From Acidovorax sp. (GTDB lineage: Bacteria; Pseudomonadota; Gammaproteobacteria; Burkholderiales; Burkholderiaceae_C): DNA of 60,378 bases. The stretch is taken from assembly GCF_016783915.1 (NCBI RefSeq), contig NZ_JADHVT010000012.1, positions 1 through 60,378 of the forward strand. Reading direction: 5' to 3'. The notes beneath the pieces were generated by a model that saw only the letters and a list, made by a program, of their open reading frames with translations, was not told the DNA's origin and searched no databases. Positions 17,373 through 26,896 of the stretch are shown piece after piece. Within the stretch, counting starts at the first letter, position 1; the number at the start of each line of letters is the position of its first letter. The position numbers and the translations under genes were made by a program.

Positions 17373-20300
17373 TCAGGCGTGGGCTGCGGTGCTGGACACA
17401 GGCTCATCGTCGAGCCAGTCCACGCGGTCCATCTTGCGCACCAGCACGAACTCGTCGCGGTTGGTGCCGATGGTTCCGTAGTAGTTGAAGCCGTAGCTGT
17501 ACTGTGCGTAGCCGCCAATCATGTGGGTGGGCTTGAGCACGATGCGCGTGACCGAGTTGTGGATACCGCCACGGGTGCCGGTAATCTCGGAGCCGGGGGT
17601 GTTAATGATCTTCTCTTGCGAGTGGTACATCATCACCATGCCGGGGTTCACACGCTGGCTCACCACCGCACGGGCCGCAATGGCGCCGTTGGCGTTGAAG
17701 AGTTCGACCCAGTCGTTGTCCACGATGCCCGCGACCTTGGCGTCGTCTTCGCTCAGCCACACCACGGAGCCACCCCGGTTGAGCGTGAGCATCATCAGGT
17801 TGTCGCTGTACGTGCTGTGGATGCCCCACTTCTGGTGCGGCGTGATGAAGTTCAGCGCAATCTCGCGGTTACCGTTGGGCTTCTTGCCTTCGACTTCTTC
17901 CAGTGTCTTGAGGTGTACCGGTGGACGGTAGCTCACAAAGCCTTCGCCGAAGTCACGCATCCACGGGTGGTCCTGGTAGAACTGCTGGCGGCCCGTGAGG
18001 GTGCGCCACGGGATGTACTCGTGCACGTTGGTGTAGCCCGCGTTGTAGCTGACCTTCTCGCTCTCCAGGCCGGACCAGGTGGGCGAGCTGATGATCTTGC
18101 GCGGCTGCGCCTGGATGTCGCGGAAGCGGATCTTCTCGTCCTCGCGGTGCAGCGCCAGGTGCACGTGGTCGCGCCCGGTCTGCTTGCCCAGGGCCTCCCA
18201 GGCCTTGCAGGCCACGTGGCCGTTGGTTTCGGGGGCCAGCATCATCACCACTTCGGTGGCGTCGATGTCGGTCACGATGCGGGGCATGCCCTGTGTCACG
18301 CCCTCTTCCTTGACGCGGCCGTTCAGGTCACCCAGCTGGCCCACCTCGGTCTGCGTGTTCCAGCCAATGCCCTTGCCGCCGTTGCCCACCTTCTCCATCA
18401 GCGGGCCCAGCGCGGTAAAGCGTTTGTAGAGGTTAGGGTAGTCGCGCTCGACCACCGTGACCTGCGGCGCCGTCTTGCCGGGGATGAGTTCGCACTCGCC
18501 CCGCTTCCAGTCGCGCACACCATAGGGCTGTGCCATTTCGCCAGCCGTGTCGTGCATGATGGGTGTGAGCACCACGTCCTTTTCGACGCCCAGATGGCCC
18601 ACGCTGACCTCGCTCACGGCCTTGGCGAAACCCTTGTAGATCTCCCAGTCGCTCTTGGCCTGCCAGGCCGGGTCCACCGCTGTCGACAGCGGATGGATGA
18701 AGGGATGCATGTCGCTGGTGTTGAGGTCGTTCTTCTCGTACCAGGTGGCAGTGGGCAGCACGATGTCGGAGTACAGACAGGTGGTGCTCATGCGGAAGTC
18801 GAGCGTGACCAGCAGGTCCAGCTTGCCTTCGGGTGCGTTGGCGTGCCACTGCACTTCCTCGGGCTTGGCTTCGTCCTTGCCCAGATCCTTGCCCTGCACG
18901 CCATGGGTGGTCCCCAGCAGGTGCTTGAGGAAGTACTCATGCCCCTTGCCCGACGAGCCCAGGATGTTGGAGCGCCACACGAACATGTTGCGCGGCCAGT
19001 TGGCGGGGTGGTCCGGGTCTTCGCAGCTCATCTCCAGGCTGCCGTCTTTCAGTGACTGGACCACGTAGTCCTTGGCGTCCATGCCCCTGGCTGCGGCGTC
19101 CTTGGCCACCTGTAGCGGGCTGGTCTTGAGCTGGGGGGCTGATGGCAGCCAGCCCATGCGCTCGGCGCGCACGTTGTAGTCGATCTGCGCACCGTGGTAG
19201 GCGCTGGCATCGGCCAGGGGCGAGAGGATTTCCTCCATGCCCAGCTTCTCGTAGCGCCACTGGTCGGTGTGGGCGTAGAAGAAGCTCGTGCTGTTCATCT
19301 GGCGGGGCGGGCGGATCCAGTCCAGCGCAAAGGCCAGTGCCGTCCAGCCGGTCTGGGGCCGCAGCTTTTCCTGGCCCACATAATGCGCCCAGCCGCCACC
19401 GCTCTGGCCAATACAGCCGCACAGCATCAGCATGTTGATGATGCCGCGGTAGTTCATGTCGCTGTGGTACCAGTGGTTCATGGCCGCGCCGATGATCACC
19501 ATGGACTTGCCCTGTGTCTTGTGCGCGTTGTCGGCAAACTGGCGGGCCACGGTGATGATCTGATCGCGCGGCACACCGGTGATCTTTTCCTGCCAGGCGG
19601 GCGTGTAGGGGCGGTCGCTGTCGTAGGTAACGCCCTGCTCTTCGCCGGGCAGACCCCGGTCAATGCCGTAGTTGCCAGCCAGCAGGTCGAACACGGTGGC
19701 CACCATCACCCGGCCCTGGGCTTCGTGCCCGGCCAGCTCCAGGTGGGACACCGGCACGCGGCGCACCATCACGTCGCCGCCTTGTTCGTTGGCCGTGAAG
19801 TTGGGCGTTGCCACGCCGCCAAAGTACGGGAAGGCCACATCAGCCACTTCATGGGCCTGCGCGCCGTCCTCGATCACCGAGAGCTTGAGCTTGACGGTGT
19901 TGCCGGTGCGCGCTTCCTTGTTCTCCAGGTTCCACAGGCCCTGGTCGGCGCGGCCATCGGCCCCCCACCGGAAGCCGATGGAGCCATTGGGCAGCGTGAC
20001 CTGACCCAGCTCGTCGTAGCCCACGGTCTTCCAGTCAGGGTTGTTGGACTGGTCGAGCTGGCCGGGGAAGTCGCTGGCGCGCACATAGCGGTCGGGCACC
20101 ATCACCGTGCGGCCATCGGGCAGCGTCTTTTCCTTCAGCACCACCAGCAGCGGCAGGTCGGTGTAGCGGCGTGCATAGTCATCAAAGTACGGGCTGCGTC
20201 CTTTGCCGCCATCCTTGAAGTAAAACTCCTTCAGGATCACATGGCCCATGGCCATGGCCACGGCGGCGTCCGTCCCCTGCTTGGGGTGCATCCACAAATC

Positions 20301-21176
20301 GCCCAGCTTGGCAACTTCGGAATAGTCGGGCGTGATGGACACGACCTTGGTGCCTTTGTAGCGCACCTCGGTCAAGAAGTGCGCGTCGGGCGTGCGCGTC
20401 TGGGGCACGTTGGAGCCCCAGGCAATGATATACGAGCTGTTGTACCAGTCGGCCGATTCAGGCACGTCGGTCTGCTCGCCCCAGGTCTGCGGGCTGCTGG
20501 GGGGCAGGTCGCAGTACCAGTCGTAAAAGCTCATGCACACGCCGCCAATCAGGCTGAGGTAACGGCTGCCAGCGGCGTACGAAATCATCGACATCGCCGG
20601 AATGGGCGAAAAGCCGATGATGCGGTCCGGCCCGTGCTTCTTGATGGTGTACACGTTGGCCGCAGCAATCATCTGGTTGACTTCTTCCCAGGTACTGCGC
20701 ACGAAGCCGCCCAGGCCGCGCTGCTTTTGCCATTCGCGCTTGGAGGCATCGTTTTCGACGATGCTGGCCCAGGCATCCACCGGGCTCTTGGCCAAGGCGA
20801 TGGCAGCGCGCCAGTGCTTGAGCAGGCGACCACGCACCATGGGGTATTTGACGCGGTTGGCGCTGTACAGATACCAGCTGTAGCTGGCGCCACGCGCGCA
20901 GCCACGGGGCTCGTGGTTGGGCAGGTCAGGCCGGGTTCGGGGGTAGTCGGTCTGCTGGGTTTCCCAGGTGACGATGCCGCCCTTGACGTAGATCTTCCAC
21001 GAGCAGCTGCCCGTGCAGTTCACGCCGTGCGTGGAGCGCACGATCTTGTCGTGTGCCCAGCGGTCGCGGTAGGCGTCTTCCCAGGTGCGGTCTTCACCGT
21101 TGGTTTCGCCATGGCCCTGGGCAAAGGTCTCGCGGGGTTGGGAGAAGTACGAAAGGCGGTCGAGGAAATGGCTCAT
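17373..21176 (-). CDS. narG: Respiratory nitrate reductase alpha subunit (Mo-bisMGD catalytic)
   Basis: 1267 residues, the usual NarG length. The N-terminal HGVNCTGSCSW segment supplies the His and Cys ligands of the FS0 cluster. YCDLPPSSPQTWGEQTD carries the aspartate that ligates molybdenum in NarG. Further signatures are SSYIIAWGSNVPQTRTPDAHF and, near the C-terminus, YSYGFNYYGTIGTNRDEF. There is no twin-arginine leader, so it is the cytoplasm-facing membrane type, not periplasmic NapA. It reduces nitrate to nitrite and begins 34 bp downstream of narK2. Confidence 0.98.
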   Translation of the reverse strand: MSHFLDRLSYFSQPRETFAQGHGETNGEDRTWEDAYRDRWAHDKIVRSTHGVNCTGSCSWKIYVKGGIVTWETQQTDYPRTRPDLPNHEPRGCARGASYSWYLYSANRVKYPMVRGRLLKHWRAAIALAKSPVDAWASIVENDASKREWQKQRGLGGFVRSTWEEVNQMIAAANVYTIKKHGPDRIIGFSPIPAMSMISYAAGSRYLSLIGGVCMSFYDWYCDLPPSSPQTWGEQTDVPESADWYNSSYIIAWGSNVPQTRTPDAHFLTEVRYKGTKVVSITPDYSEVAKLGDLWMHPKQGTDAAVAMAMGHVILKEFYFKDGGKGRSPYFDDYARRYTDLPLLVVLKEKTLPDGRTVMVPDRYVRASDFPGQLDQSNNPDWKTVGYDELGQVTLPNGSIGFRWGADGRADQGLWNLENKEARTGNTVKLKLSVIEDGAQAHEVADVAFPYFGGVATPNFTANEQGGDVMVRRVPVSHLELAGHEAQGRVMVATVFDLLAGNYGIDRGLPGEEQGVTYDSDRPYTPAWQEKITGVPRDQIITVARQFADNAHKTQGKSMVIIGAAMNHWYHSDMNYRGIINMLMLCGCIGQSGGGWAHYVGQEKLRPQTGWTALAFALDWIRPPRQMNSTSFFYAHTDQWRYEKLGMEEILSPLADASAYHGAQIDYNVRAERMGWLPSAPQLKTSPLQVAKDAAARGMDAKDYVVQSLKDGSLEMSCEDPDHPANWPRNMFVWRSNILGSSGKGHEYFLKHLLGTTHGVQGKDLGKDEAKPEEVQWHANAPEGKLDLLVTLDFRMSTTCLYSDIVLPTATWYEKNDLNTSDMHPFIHPLSTAVDPAWQAKSDWEIYKGFAKAVSEVSVGHLGVEKDVVLTPIMHDTAGEMAQPYGVRDWKRGECELIPGKTAPQVTVVERDYPNLYKRFTALGPLMEKVGNGGKGIGWNTQTEVGQLGDLNGRVKEEGVTQGMPRIVTDIDATEVVMMLAPETNGHVACKAWEALGKQTGRDHVHLALHREDEKIRFRDIQAQPRKIISSPTWSGLESEKVSYNAGYTNVHEYIPWRTLTGRQQFYQDHPWMRDFGEGFVSYRPPVHLKTLEEVEGKKPNGNREIALNFITPHQKWGIHSTYSDNLMMLTLNRGGSVVWLSEDDAKVAGIVDNDWVELFNANGAIAARAVVSQRVNPGMVMMYHSQEKIINTPGSEITGTRGGIHNSVTRIVLKPTHMIGGYAQYSYGFNYYGTIGTNRDEFVLVRKMDRVDWLDDEPVSSTAAHA

Positions 21177-21210
21177 CGGGGGCTCCTTGTTCTGTTCTGT
21201 TCAGGGGTCA

Positions 21211-22620
21211 TCAGCAAGGCATGGCGGCGTTCTTGCGCGCGTAGTGCCACCAAGTGATCACGATGCAAACGAGGTAGAAGGCGAAGAACGTCCACAGCGC
21301 GGCATGGGGGCTGCCGGTCAGCGCGATGGAGCTGCCGTAGCTCTTGGGAATGAAGAACCCACCGTAGGCAGCCATGGCGGCCGTGAAGCCCAGTGTGGCG
21401 GCGCCCAGGGTGTTGCCCTCCTTGTTGGCCTGGGCCACAGCAGCGGTGTTGCGGGGGTCCACGCCGCGCATGGCCTCGGTCAGGAAGATCACGGGGATCA
21501 TGCGGAAGGTGGAGCCGTTGCCGATGCCAGTGGTAAGGAACAGCACCAGGAAGCAAACGAAGAAGCCTGCAAACTGGCCTTCGTAGCCCGCCGAGGGCAG
21601 GAACACCGTGACGCCCACCACAGCAATCGCCATGACGATGAAGTTCCACAGCGTGACGCGTGCGCCGCCGAGCTTGTCGGCCAGCCACCCGCCAAACGGC
21701 CGGACCACCGCGCCCACCAGCGGCCCCAGCCAGGCGTAGGCCAAGGGGTTGACGCCAGGGAACTGGCTCTTGATGAGCAGCGGGAATCCTGCGGCATAGC
21801 CGATGAACGAGCCAAAGGTGCCGAGGTACAGCACACACATCAGCCAGTTGTGCTTGCGCCGGAAGATAGCGGCCTGCGCTGCGAACGAGGCCCGCGCGTC
21901 GGCAATGTCGTTCATGCCAAACCAGGCGGCCAGCGCCGTCAGCGCAATCCATGGCACCCAGATGAAGGCGGCGTTCTGCGTCCACACCTGAACGGTCTGG
22001 CCGTTCTTCACAATGGTCTGGCCTTCACCACCAAAGATGCCGAAGATGCCGGCCGTGACCACCAGCGGACTCAGGAACTGCACCACCGACACGCCCAGGT
22101 TACCGAGGCCCGCATTCACACCCAGCGCCGAGCCCTTGCGCTCCTTCGGAAAGAAAAAGCTGATGTTGGCCATGCTGGAGCTGAAGTTGCCGCCGCCCAG
22201 GCCACACAGCAGCGCCAGGATGAGCATGGTGGGGTAGGCCGTGGTGTTGTCCTGCACCGCAAAACCGATGCCAATCGCAGGGATGAGCAGCGAGGCGGTG
22301 GAGATCGCCGTCCAGCGGCGGCCACCGACCAGCGGCACCATGAAAGAGTAGAAGATGCGCAGCGTGGCGCCCGAGAGCGCGGGCGCTGCGGCCAGCCAGA
22401 ACAGCTGGTTGGTCGAATACTTGAACCCGAGGCCCGGCAGGCTCACGGCGACCACGCTCCAGACCTGCCAGATGGCAAAGGCCAGAAACAGCGCGGGCAC
22501 CGAGATCCACAGGTTGAGCTTGGCGATGGCTTCGCCTTCGCGCTCCCAGAACGATTTGTCCTCCGGGGCCCAGAGGGTGAGCAGACGCCCCTGGCGCCCG
22601 CTGGTGGTGGTGGCAGACAT
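21211..22620 (-). CDS. narK2: Nitrate/nitrite MFS transporter (NarK2-type)
   Basis: 469 residues, 12 predicted TM helices, preceded by about 40 hydrophilic residues (LLTLWAPEDKSFWEREGEAI). The NNP-family signatures are present: GGGNFSSSMANISFFFP in the first half and NGSTFRMIPVIF in the second. The second is typical of the NarK2/NarU-like nitrate-nitrite antiporter branch. It would exchange cytoplasmic nitrite for nitrate during respiration. The start is at MSATTTSGRQG. It lies 22 bp downstream of the other narK gene and 34 bp upstream of narG. Confidence 0.92.
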   Translation of the reverse strand: MSATTTSGRQGRLLTLWAPEDKSFWEREGEAIAKLNLWISVPALFLAFAIWQVWSVVAVSLPGLGFKYSTNQLFWLAAAPALSGATLRIFYSFMVPLVGGRRWTAISTASLLIPAIGIGFAVQDNTTAYPTMLILALLCGLGGGNFSSSMANISFFFPKERKGSALGVNAGLGNLGVSVVQFLSPLVVTAGIFGIFGGEGQTIVKNGQTVQVWTQNAAFIWVPWIALTALAAWFGMNDIADARASFAAQAAIFRRKHNWLMCVLYLGTFGSFIGYAAGFPLLIKSQFPGVNPLAYAWLGPLVGAVVRPFGGWLADKLGGARVTLWNFIVMAIAVVGVTVFLPSAGYEGQFAGFFVCFLVLFLTTGIGNGSTFRMIPVIFLTEAMRGVDPRNTAAVAQANKEGNTLGAATLGFTAAMAAYGGFFIPKSYGSSIALTGSPHAALWTFFAFYLVCIVITWWHYARKNAAMPC

Positions 22621-22642
22621 GGTGAGGGTCCTTTGCAAAAAA

Positions 22643-23935
22643 TTAGCGGGTGGCCGCAGAGGCTGCGGCGCCCTGTGCACCCATGACGGGGGTATGACGC
22701 ACTTCAGTGAAGTACATCCAGATGAGCGAGACCCACACCACGCCATACATCAGCATGAATGCGCTGGAGCGGATGCCGGTGAGGTCCATCAGCGCACCGA
22801 ACAGGATCGGCAGCACGAACCCGCCCATGCCACCTGCCAGGCCCACGATGCCGCTGATGGCACCGATGTTCTGGGGGTAGTCGTCGCTGATGTACTTGAA
22901 GACACTGGCCTTGCCGAAGGCCCAGCAGATGCCCAACAGAAACATGAGACCGGTGAACAGATACACGTTCAGGCCGATGTGGAAGGTCTTGGGGCCGTTG
23001 ACGGTGACGATGGTGAAATCGGTCTGTGGGTAGCTCAGCAGGAACAGGCAGATCCAGCTCACCCACATCACCCACCAGGTCACGCTGTGGGCGCCGTACT
23101 TGTCAGACAGCATGCCGCCGATGGCGCGCAGAACACCACCGGGCAGCGAGAAGCACGCAGCCAGCAGTGCCGCCACGCGAATGTCGAGACCGAACTCGCC
23201 CACGTAGTACTGCACCATCCACAGCGACAGCGCCACATAGCCGCCAAAGACGATGCTGTAGTACTGGCAGTACTTGAGGACCTTGGGGTCCTTCAGCGCC
23301 TTGAGCTGATCGGTGAACTTGACGTTGCTGGGCACCAGATGGGCCGGGTCGCTGTAGCTGAACAGCCAGAACAGCACCAGGGTACCGAGCATGATGGCCG
23401 CATACACCTGCGGCACCATGGTCCAGCCAAAGGCCACCAGCAGCACCGGGGCCACGAACTTGTTCACGGCGGCGCCCGAGTTGCCTGCGCCATACACACC
23501 CATGGCCGTGCCCTGGCGGTGCTTGGGGAACCAGCGGGCCACATAGGGCGTACCCACCGAGAACGAGCCCCCCGCGAGGCCCACGAACAGGCCGATGGTG
23601 AGGAAGTGCCAGTACTCGGTGGCGTAACTCATGAGCCAGATGGCAGGCACGGTGGTGGCCATGACAGCGGCCATCACGATGCGGCCACCGAACTTGTCGG
23701 TCCAGATGCCCAGCGGCACCCGCACCAGCGAGCCCGTGAGCACAGGCATGGACATGAGCAGACCGAACTGCGTGGAGTTCAGGTTCAGCATCTTCTTGAT
23801 GGGGATGCCGATGACGCCGAACATCATCCAGACCATGAAGCAGACCGTGAAGGCGAAGGTGCTGACGATGAGCACCGACCAAGCCTGACGGGTGCGCTGC
23901 GGGCTGTCGCCCGGGGGCAGGGTTGCGTTGGCCAT
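22643..23935 (-). CDS. narK1: Nitrate MFS transporter (NarK1-type)
   Basis: 430 residues, 12 TM helices. First-half NNP signature GLAGGSFSVGTPYVARWFP, and a second half with GLAGGMGGFVLPILFG, the pattern of NarK1-type proton/nitrate symporters. In several proteobacteria NarK1 and NarK2 are fused; here they are separate adjacent genes. The start is MANATLPPGD; an upstream in-frame ATG at 23959 lies inside a hairpin loop and is less likely. The Shine-Dalgarno GAGAGGA sits in the 3' arm of a 9-bp hairpin (see 23942-23968). Confidence 0.92.
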   Translation of the reverse strand: MANATLPPGDSPQRTRQAWSVLIVSTFAFTVCFMVWMMFGVIGIPIKKMLNLNSTQFGLLMSMPVLTGSLVRVPLGIWTDKFGGRIVMAAVMATTVPAIWLMSYATEYWHFLTIGLFVGLAGGSFSVGTPYVARWFPKHRQGTAMGVYGAGNSGAAVNKFVAPVLLVAFGWTMVPQVYAAIMLGTLVLFWLFSYSDPAHLVPSNVKFTDQLKALKDPKVLKYCQYYSIVFGGYVALSLWMVQYYVGEFGLDIRVAALLAACFSLPGGVLRAIGGMLSDKYGAHSVTWWVMWVSWICLFLLSYPQTDFTIVTVNGPKTFHIGLNVYLFTGLMFLLGICWAFGKASVFKYISDDYPQNIGAISGIVGLAGGMGGFVLPILFGALMDLTGIRSSAFMLMYGVVWVSLIWMYFTEVRHTPVMGAQGAAASAATR

Positions 23936-23941
23936 TGCGCG

Positions 23942-23968
23942 ATTCCTCTCTTTTTGCATGAGAGGAAT
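23942..23968 (-). promoter_or_regulatory. Hairpin masking the narK1 ribosome binding site
   Basis: On the minus-strand transcript ATTCCTCTC pairs perfectly with GAGAGGAAT over 9 bp, with the 9-nt loop ATGCAAAAA. The 3' arm contains the Shine-Dalgarno GAGAGGA, 6 nt before the narK1 ATG. Such pairing would limit ribosome access unless opened. The loop also contains an in-frame ATG. Pairing is read directly from the sequence; a regulatory role is inference. Confidence 0.55.
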
Positions 23969-24141
23969 GGTCGCGTGTGCGGGGCTTTTTGCACATCCTT
24001 CACTAGAGGGTGTACGGCGCGGCAGAGGGACTAGTCAACCGGGGCGGAGCATCGTCCGAAAGAACTATGGTGCAAGCGATGTGCGGCGGTGGCCCCTGCA
24101 CAAACCCAGCCCGCCATGCACGCAGCGCGTGCGGACCAGCG

Positions 24142-24882
24142 CTATTCGGAGCGCTGCCGGTCCGATGCGTACACAGCAGCCTGCACGCGCGAACTCAGGC
24201 CCAACTTGCGCAGAATGTGCTGCACATGGATCTTGACGGTGGTCTCGGCGATGTCGAGCGTGCGCGCAATTTCCTTGTTGCTGGCACCGCGTGCGATCTC
24301 GCGCAGCACGTCTTCCTCGCGTGGCGACAAGGGCGTGAAGCCGTTGGCGGCGACCACAGTGGAGTCGGTGGGCACGGGCGGCGCAGACGCCACCTCGGGC
24401 GCGCCCTGCGACTGAAACGCCGCCACCAGCTTGCCCATCAGCTCGGGGCTGACCACGGGCTCGCCCCGGGCGGCGCGGCGAATGGCCTGGGCCAGCAGAT
24501 CGCCGTCGATGGTCTTGAGCAGGTAGCCCTGCGCGCCGTTGCGCAGCGCGGTCGCCAGGTCCTGCGCGTCCTCGCTCACGGTGAGCATGAGCACTCGCGA
24601 GGTGGGAGACACCTCGCGCAGGCCCTGGATGGCATCCACACCCATAACGCCCGGCAGGTGGTTGTCGAGCAGGATCACCTGCGGCTGCAACTGGGGAGCG
24701 AGCCGCAGGGCCTGCGCGGCATCCCCCGCCTCGCCCACCACGGACAGGCCGTCGTACTGCCCAAGCAGCGCGATCAGCCCACGCCGGAACAGCGTGTGGT
24801 CGTCCACCACCAGCAGCGTGACAGGCGGTGTCGCCAGCGCTGGCGCGGGTGGTGTGGCAACGGGCAATGCAGAGGTCGTCAT
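24142..24882 (-). CDS. narL: NarL-type LuxR-family nitrate response regulator
   Basis: 246 residues: a receiver domain ([19 protein letters not shown]; phospho-acceptor Asp in [11 protein letters not shown]; conserved Lys in GYLLKTI) joined by a linker to a LuxR/NarL helix-turn-helix ([34 protein letters not shown]). When phosphorylated by NarX it should activate nar transcription in response to nitrate. The ATG overlaps the narX stop (ATGA), so the pair is translationally coupled. It is followed by narK1 after a 206-bp gap holding the operon's own promoter region. Confidence 0.94.
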   Translation of the reverse strand: MTTSALPVATPPAPALATPPVTLLVVDDHTLFRRGLIALLGQYDGLSVVGEAGDAAQALRLAPQLQPQVILLDNHLPGVMGVDAIQGLREVSPTSRVLMLTVSEDAQDLATALRNGAQGYLLKTIDGDLLAQAIRRAARGEPVVSPELMGKLVAAFQSQGAPEVASAPPVPTDSTVVAANGFTPLSPREEDVLREIARGASNKEIARTLDIAETTVKIHVQHILRKLGLSSRVQAAVYASDRQRSE

Positions 24883-26825
24883 GGCGTGGGGGCGTGGTGG
24901 GGGTCGGCGGCGTATGCCGAAGCGGCTGATGGGGTCGAGGCGACGGACTGGTGAGGCTGGGTAGGTGCGACCGAGGGAAGCTCGATGCACACGCGGGTGC
25001 CTTGCCCGGGCGCGGACTCCACCTGGATCACCGCGCCAATCCGCTGTGCCCGCTCGCGCATGATGCCCAGGCCTACATGCAGCGAGTCAGGTGGCACGGA
25101 GGCCACCTCAAAACCGGTGCCGTTGTCCTGCACCTCAAAGCGCCAGCGCGGGTGGCGGTGCACCAGCACATCCACCCGCGTGGCGCCCGAATGTTTGCGC
25201 ACGTTCGACAAGGCTTCCTGCACCATGTGCAGCACCTGGATCTGCACGTCCTGCGCCAGCGGCAAGCCGTGGCCCACCATGCCCAGCGTGGTGGCCATGC
25301 CGGTCTGGTGCTCAAACTTGGACAACGTGGCGCGCAGCGCGGACTCGATGTCTTCCTCGCTGGTGCGGGTGCGAAAGTGCACCAGCAGCTCGCGCACATC
25401 CGAATAACACTCGCGCACACCCACATCCAGCTCGCCGATGCTGCGGTCGCGCTTGGCCTCATCGCCGCGCGCCACGGCATCGCGCAGCAGCTGGGTCTGG
25501 ATCTTCAGGAAGGCCAGCGACTGGGCGATGGAGTCGTGCAGCTCGCGCGCCAGCAGGCTGCGCTCTTCGGCCACCGCCGCCTCGCGCTCCAGCGCGGTGG
25601 CGCGCAAGCCCTCCATGGCACTGGCCAGGTGGCGCGTCATGGCTTCGAGCAGATCGCGCAGCTCATCGGTCAGCTCCACCGGCGAGCGGAAAAACAGGTC
25701 GACTTCGCCCAGCAGGCGATGCTGCATCTGCACCGGGATGGTGACCATGGTCTGGAAACCCGCCTCGCGGCAATGGGGCAAGGCGACTGCCGTGGACGGA
25801 GTGATGGGAATGACCCGCGTGCGCGCCTGGGCCTGTGGCTGGCCGCACAGGCAAGAGCCGGTGTGCAGGCAGTGCTCGCCTTCGGCCATGGTGCGCGGCA
25901 GGCCGTCACCCGCCAGCAGCACGTAGCGTTCGTTGGCCTCATTGGACCAGCGCACGGCGGCGGCATCGGCACCCGCCACACGGCGGATCTGCTGCACAAA
26001 GCCCTGGGCCAGCAGCTCCAGGCTGCCCGCCGTGCTGGCCAGCGCGCTCACCTCATACAACGCCGCCAGGCGTTGGTTCTGCACAGCGATGCTGGCGGTT
26101 TTTTCGCGCACCTTGTGCTCCAGCTCGTCGTGCGAAGCCTGCAGCGCGTGCGCCATGAGGTTGAAGCCCGCTGACAGCTGGCCGAACTCGTCATCCGTAT
26201 CCACTGGCAGCCGCGTGCCGAGCTCGCCCTGGCGCAGCCGGGCCTGGGCCTGCTGCAGGCGCGCCACCGGGTTGATGACCAGCAGGTAGCTCACGGCCAT
26301 GAAGGTGACGGCCGCCACGATGGCCAGCGCCATCATGAACAACTGGAACAGGTGCAGCGCGGCGGTCCAGCCCGCGATCTGGATCTCGATGGCGTCCACA
26401 AAACCATCGACCTGCTGCACAAAGGCATCGGCCTCCGCCAGATTCCGGGCGCGGTCCGGGGGCAATGCGCTGACCCACCCGGTGCGGGCCTCGGTCCAAC
26501 GGGCACGGATGCCATCGAACCGCGTACGCGTCTCGTCGCTCCACGGCACAAACAGCGGGCGCGACGGATCGCCCGTGCGCAGCAAATCCAGGCTGGCGTC
26601 GAACTGGCGGGCGCGCTCTTGCACGGCCTCGGGTGGCTCGGTCTGCAGCACCAGCACCATGCGCAGCATGTTCATGCGCAGGCGGCCCGCCTCGTTGACG
26701 GCAGCCGCGCCGCCTTCGAGCTTCCAGGTCACCCACAGTGTCAGGCCGATGGAAGCAAGCGCTACCAACAAGAAACCCGCGCCCATGGCAAGGAGTTTGG
26801 CGGAGAGCGTGGGACGGGAGCGCAT
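24879..26825 (-). CDS. narX: NarX-type nitrate/nitrite sensor histidine kinase
   Basis: 648 residues from MRSRPTLSAKLLAMG. TM1 (about 8-32) is followed by a periplasmic helical domain with a P-box-like nitrate site (NEAGRLRMNMLRM, about 40-53), TM2, a HAMP linker, a GAF-like region with a cysteine cluster (HCLHTGSCLCGQ) as in NarX, a HisKA_3 dimerisation helix with phospho-His (LARELHDSIAQSLAF), and an ATPase domain (VQDNGTGFE; HVGLGIMRERAQ). It signals through NarL. The frame is open far upstream, but the N-terminal arginine/proline-rich part there lacks coding character and overlaps chaN. No clear ribosome binding site precedes the ATG. Confidence 0.93.
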   Translation of the reverse strand: MRSRPTLSAKLLAMGAGFLLVALASIGLTLWVTWKLEGGAAAVNEAGRLRMNMLRMVLVLQTEPPEAVQERARQFDASLDLLRTGDPSRPLFVPWSDETRTRFDGIRARWTEARTGWVSALPPDRARNLAEADAFVQQVDGFVDAIEIQIAGWTAALHLFQLFMMALAIVAAVTFMAVSYLLVINPVARLQQAQARLRQGELGTRLPVDTDDEFGQLSAGFNLMAHALQASHDELEHKVREKTASIAVQNQRLAALYEVSALASTAGSLELLAQGFVQQIRRVAGADAAAVRWSNEANERYVLLAGDGLPRTMAEGEHCLHTGSCLCGQPQAQARTRVIPITPSTAVALPHCREAGFQTMVTIPVQMQHRLLGEVDLFFRSPVELTDELRDLLEAMTRHLASAMEGLRATALEREAAVAEERSLLARELHDSIAQSLAFLKIQTQLLRDAVARGDEAKRDRSIGELDVGVRECYSDVRELLVHFRTRTSEEDIESALRATLSKFEHQTGMATTLGMVGHGLPLAQDVQIQVLHMVQEALSNVRKHSGATRVDVLVHRHPRWRFEVQDNGTGFEVASVPPDSLHVGLGIMRERAQRIGAVIQVESAPGQGTRVCIELPSVAPTQPHQSVASTPSAASAYAADPHHAPTP

Positions 26826-26830
26826 GGCGC

Positions 26831-26872
26831 AGTGTAGGGAAGGGGCATGACCACAACCTTGACCCAGGTCAA
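26831..26872 (-). promoter_or_regulatory. FNR-type box and -10 element of narXL
   Basis: TTGAC-CCAG-GTCAA at 26859-26872 is a perfect dyad of the FNR/ANR/DNR type. On the minus strand TACACT (26831-26836) is spaced exactly as a -10 hexamer in a class II FNR promoter (dyad centre at -41.5). This predicts transcription start at about 26824-26825, i.e. at the narX start codon. The box also lies 25 bp upstream of chaN on the other strand, too close to act as a class II site there. Confidence 0.6.
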
Positions 26873-26896
26873 GAGCGGCCCGCGTAGCATGGCGCC

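Noticed and set aside
17340-21257. Two long plus-strand frames (571 and 687 codons) opposite narG
   Set aside because: Composition is the Val/His/Gly/Ala pattern of antisense to GC-rich genes; narG is unambiguous on the other strand.
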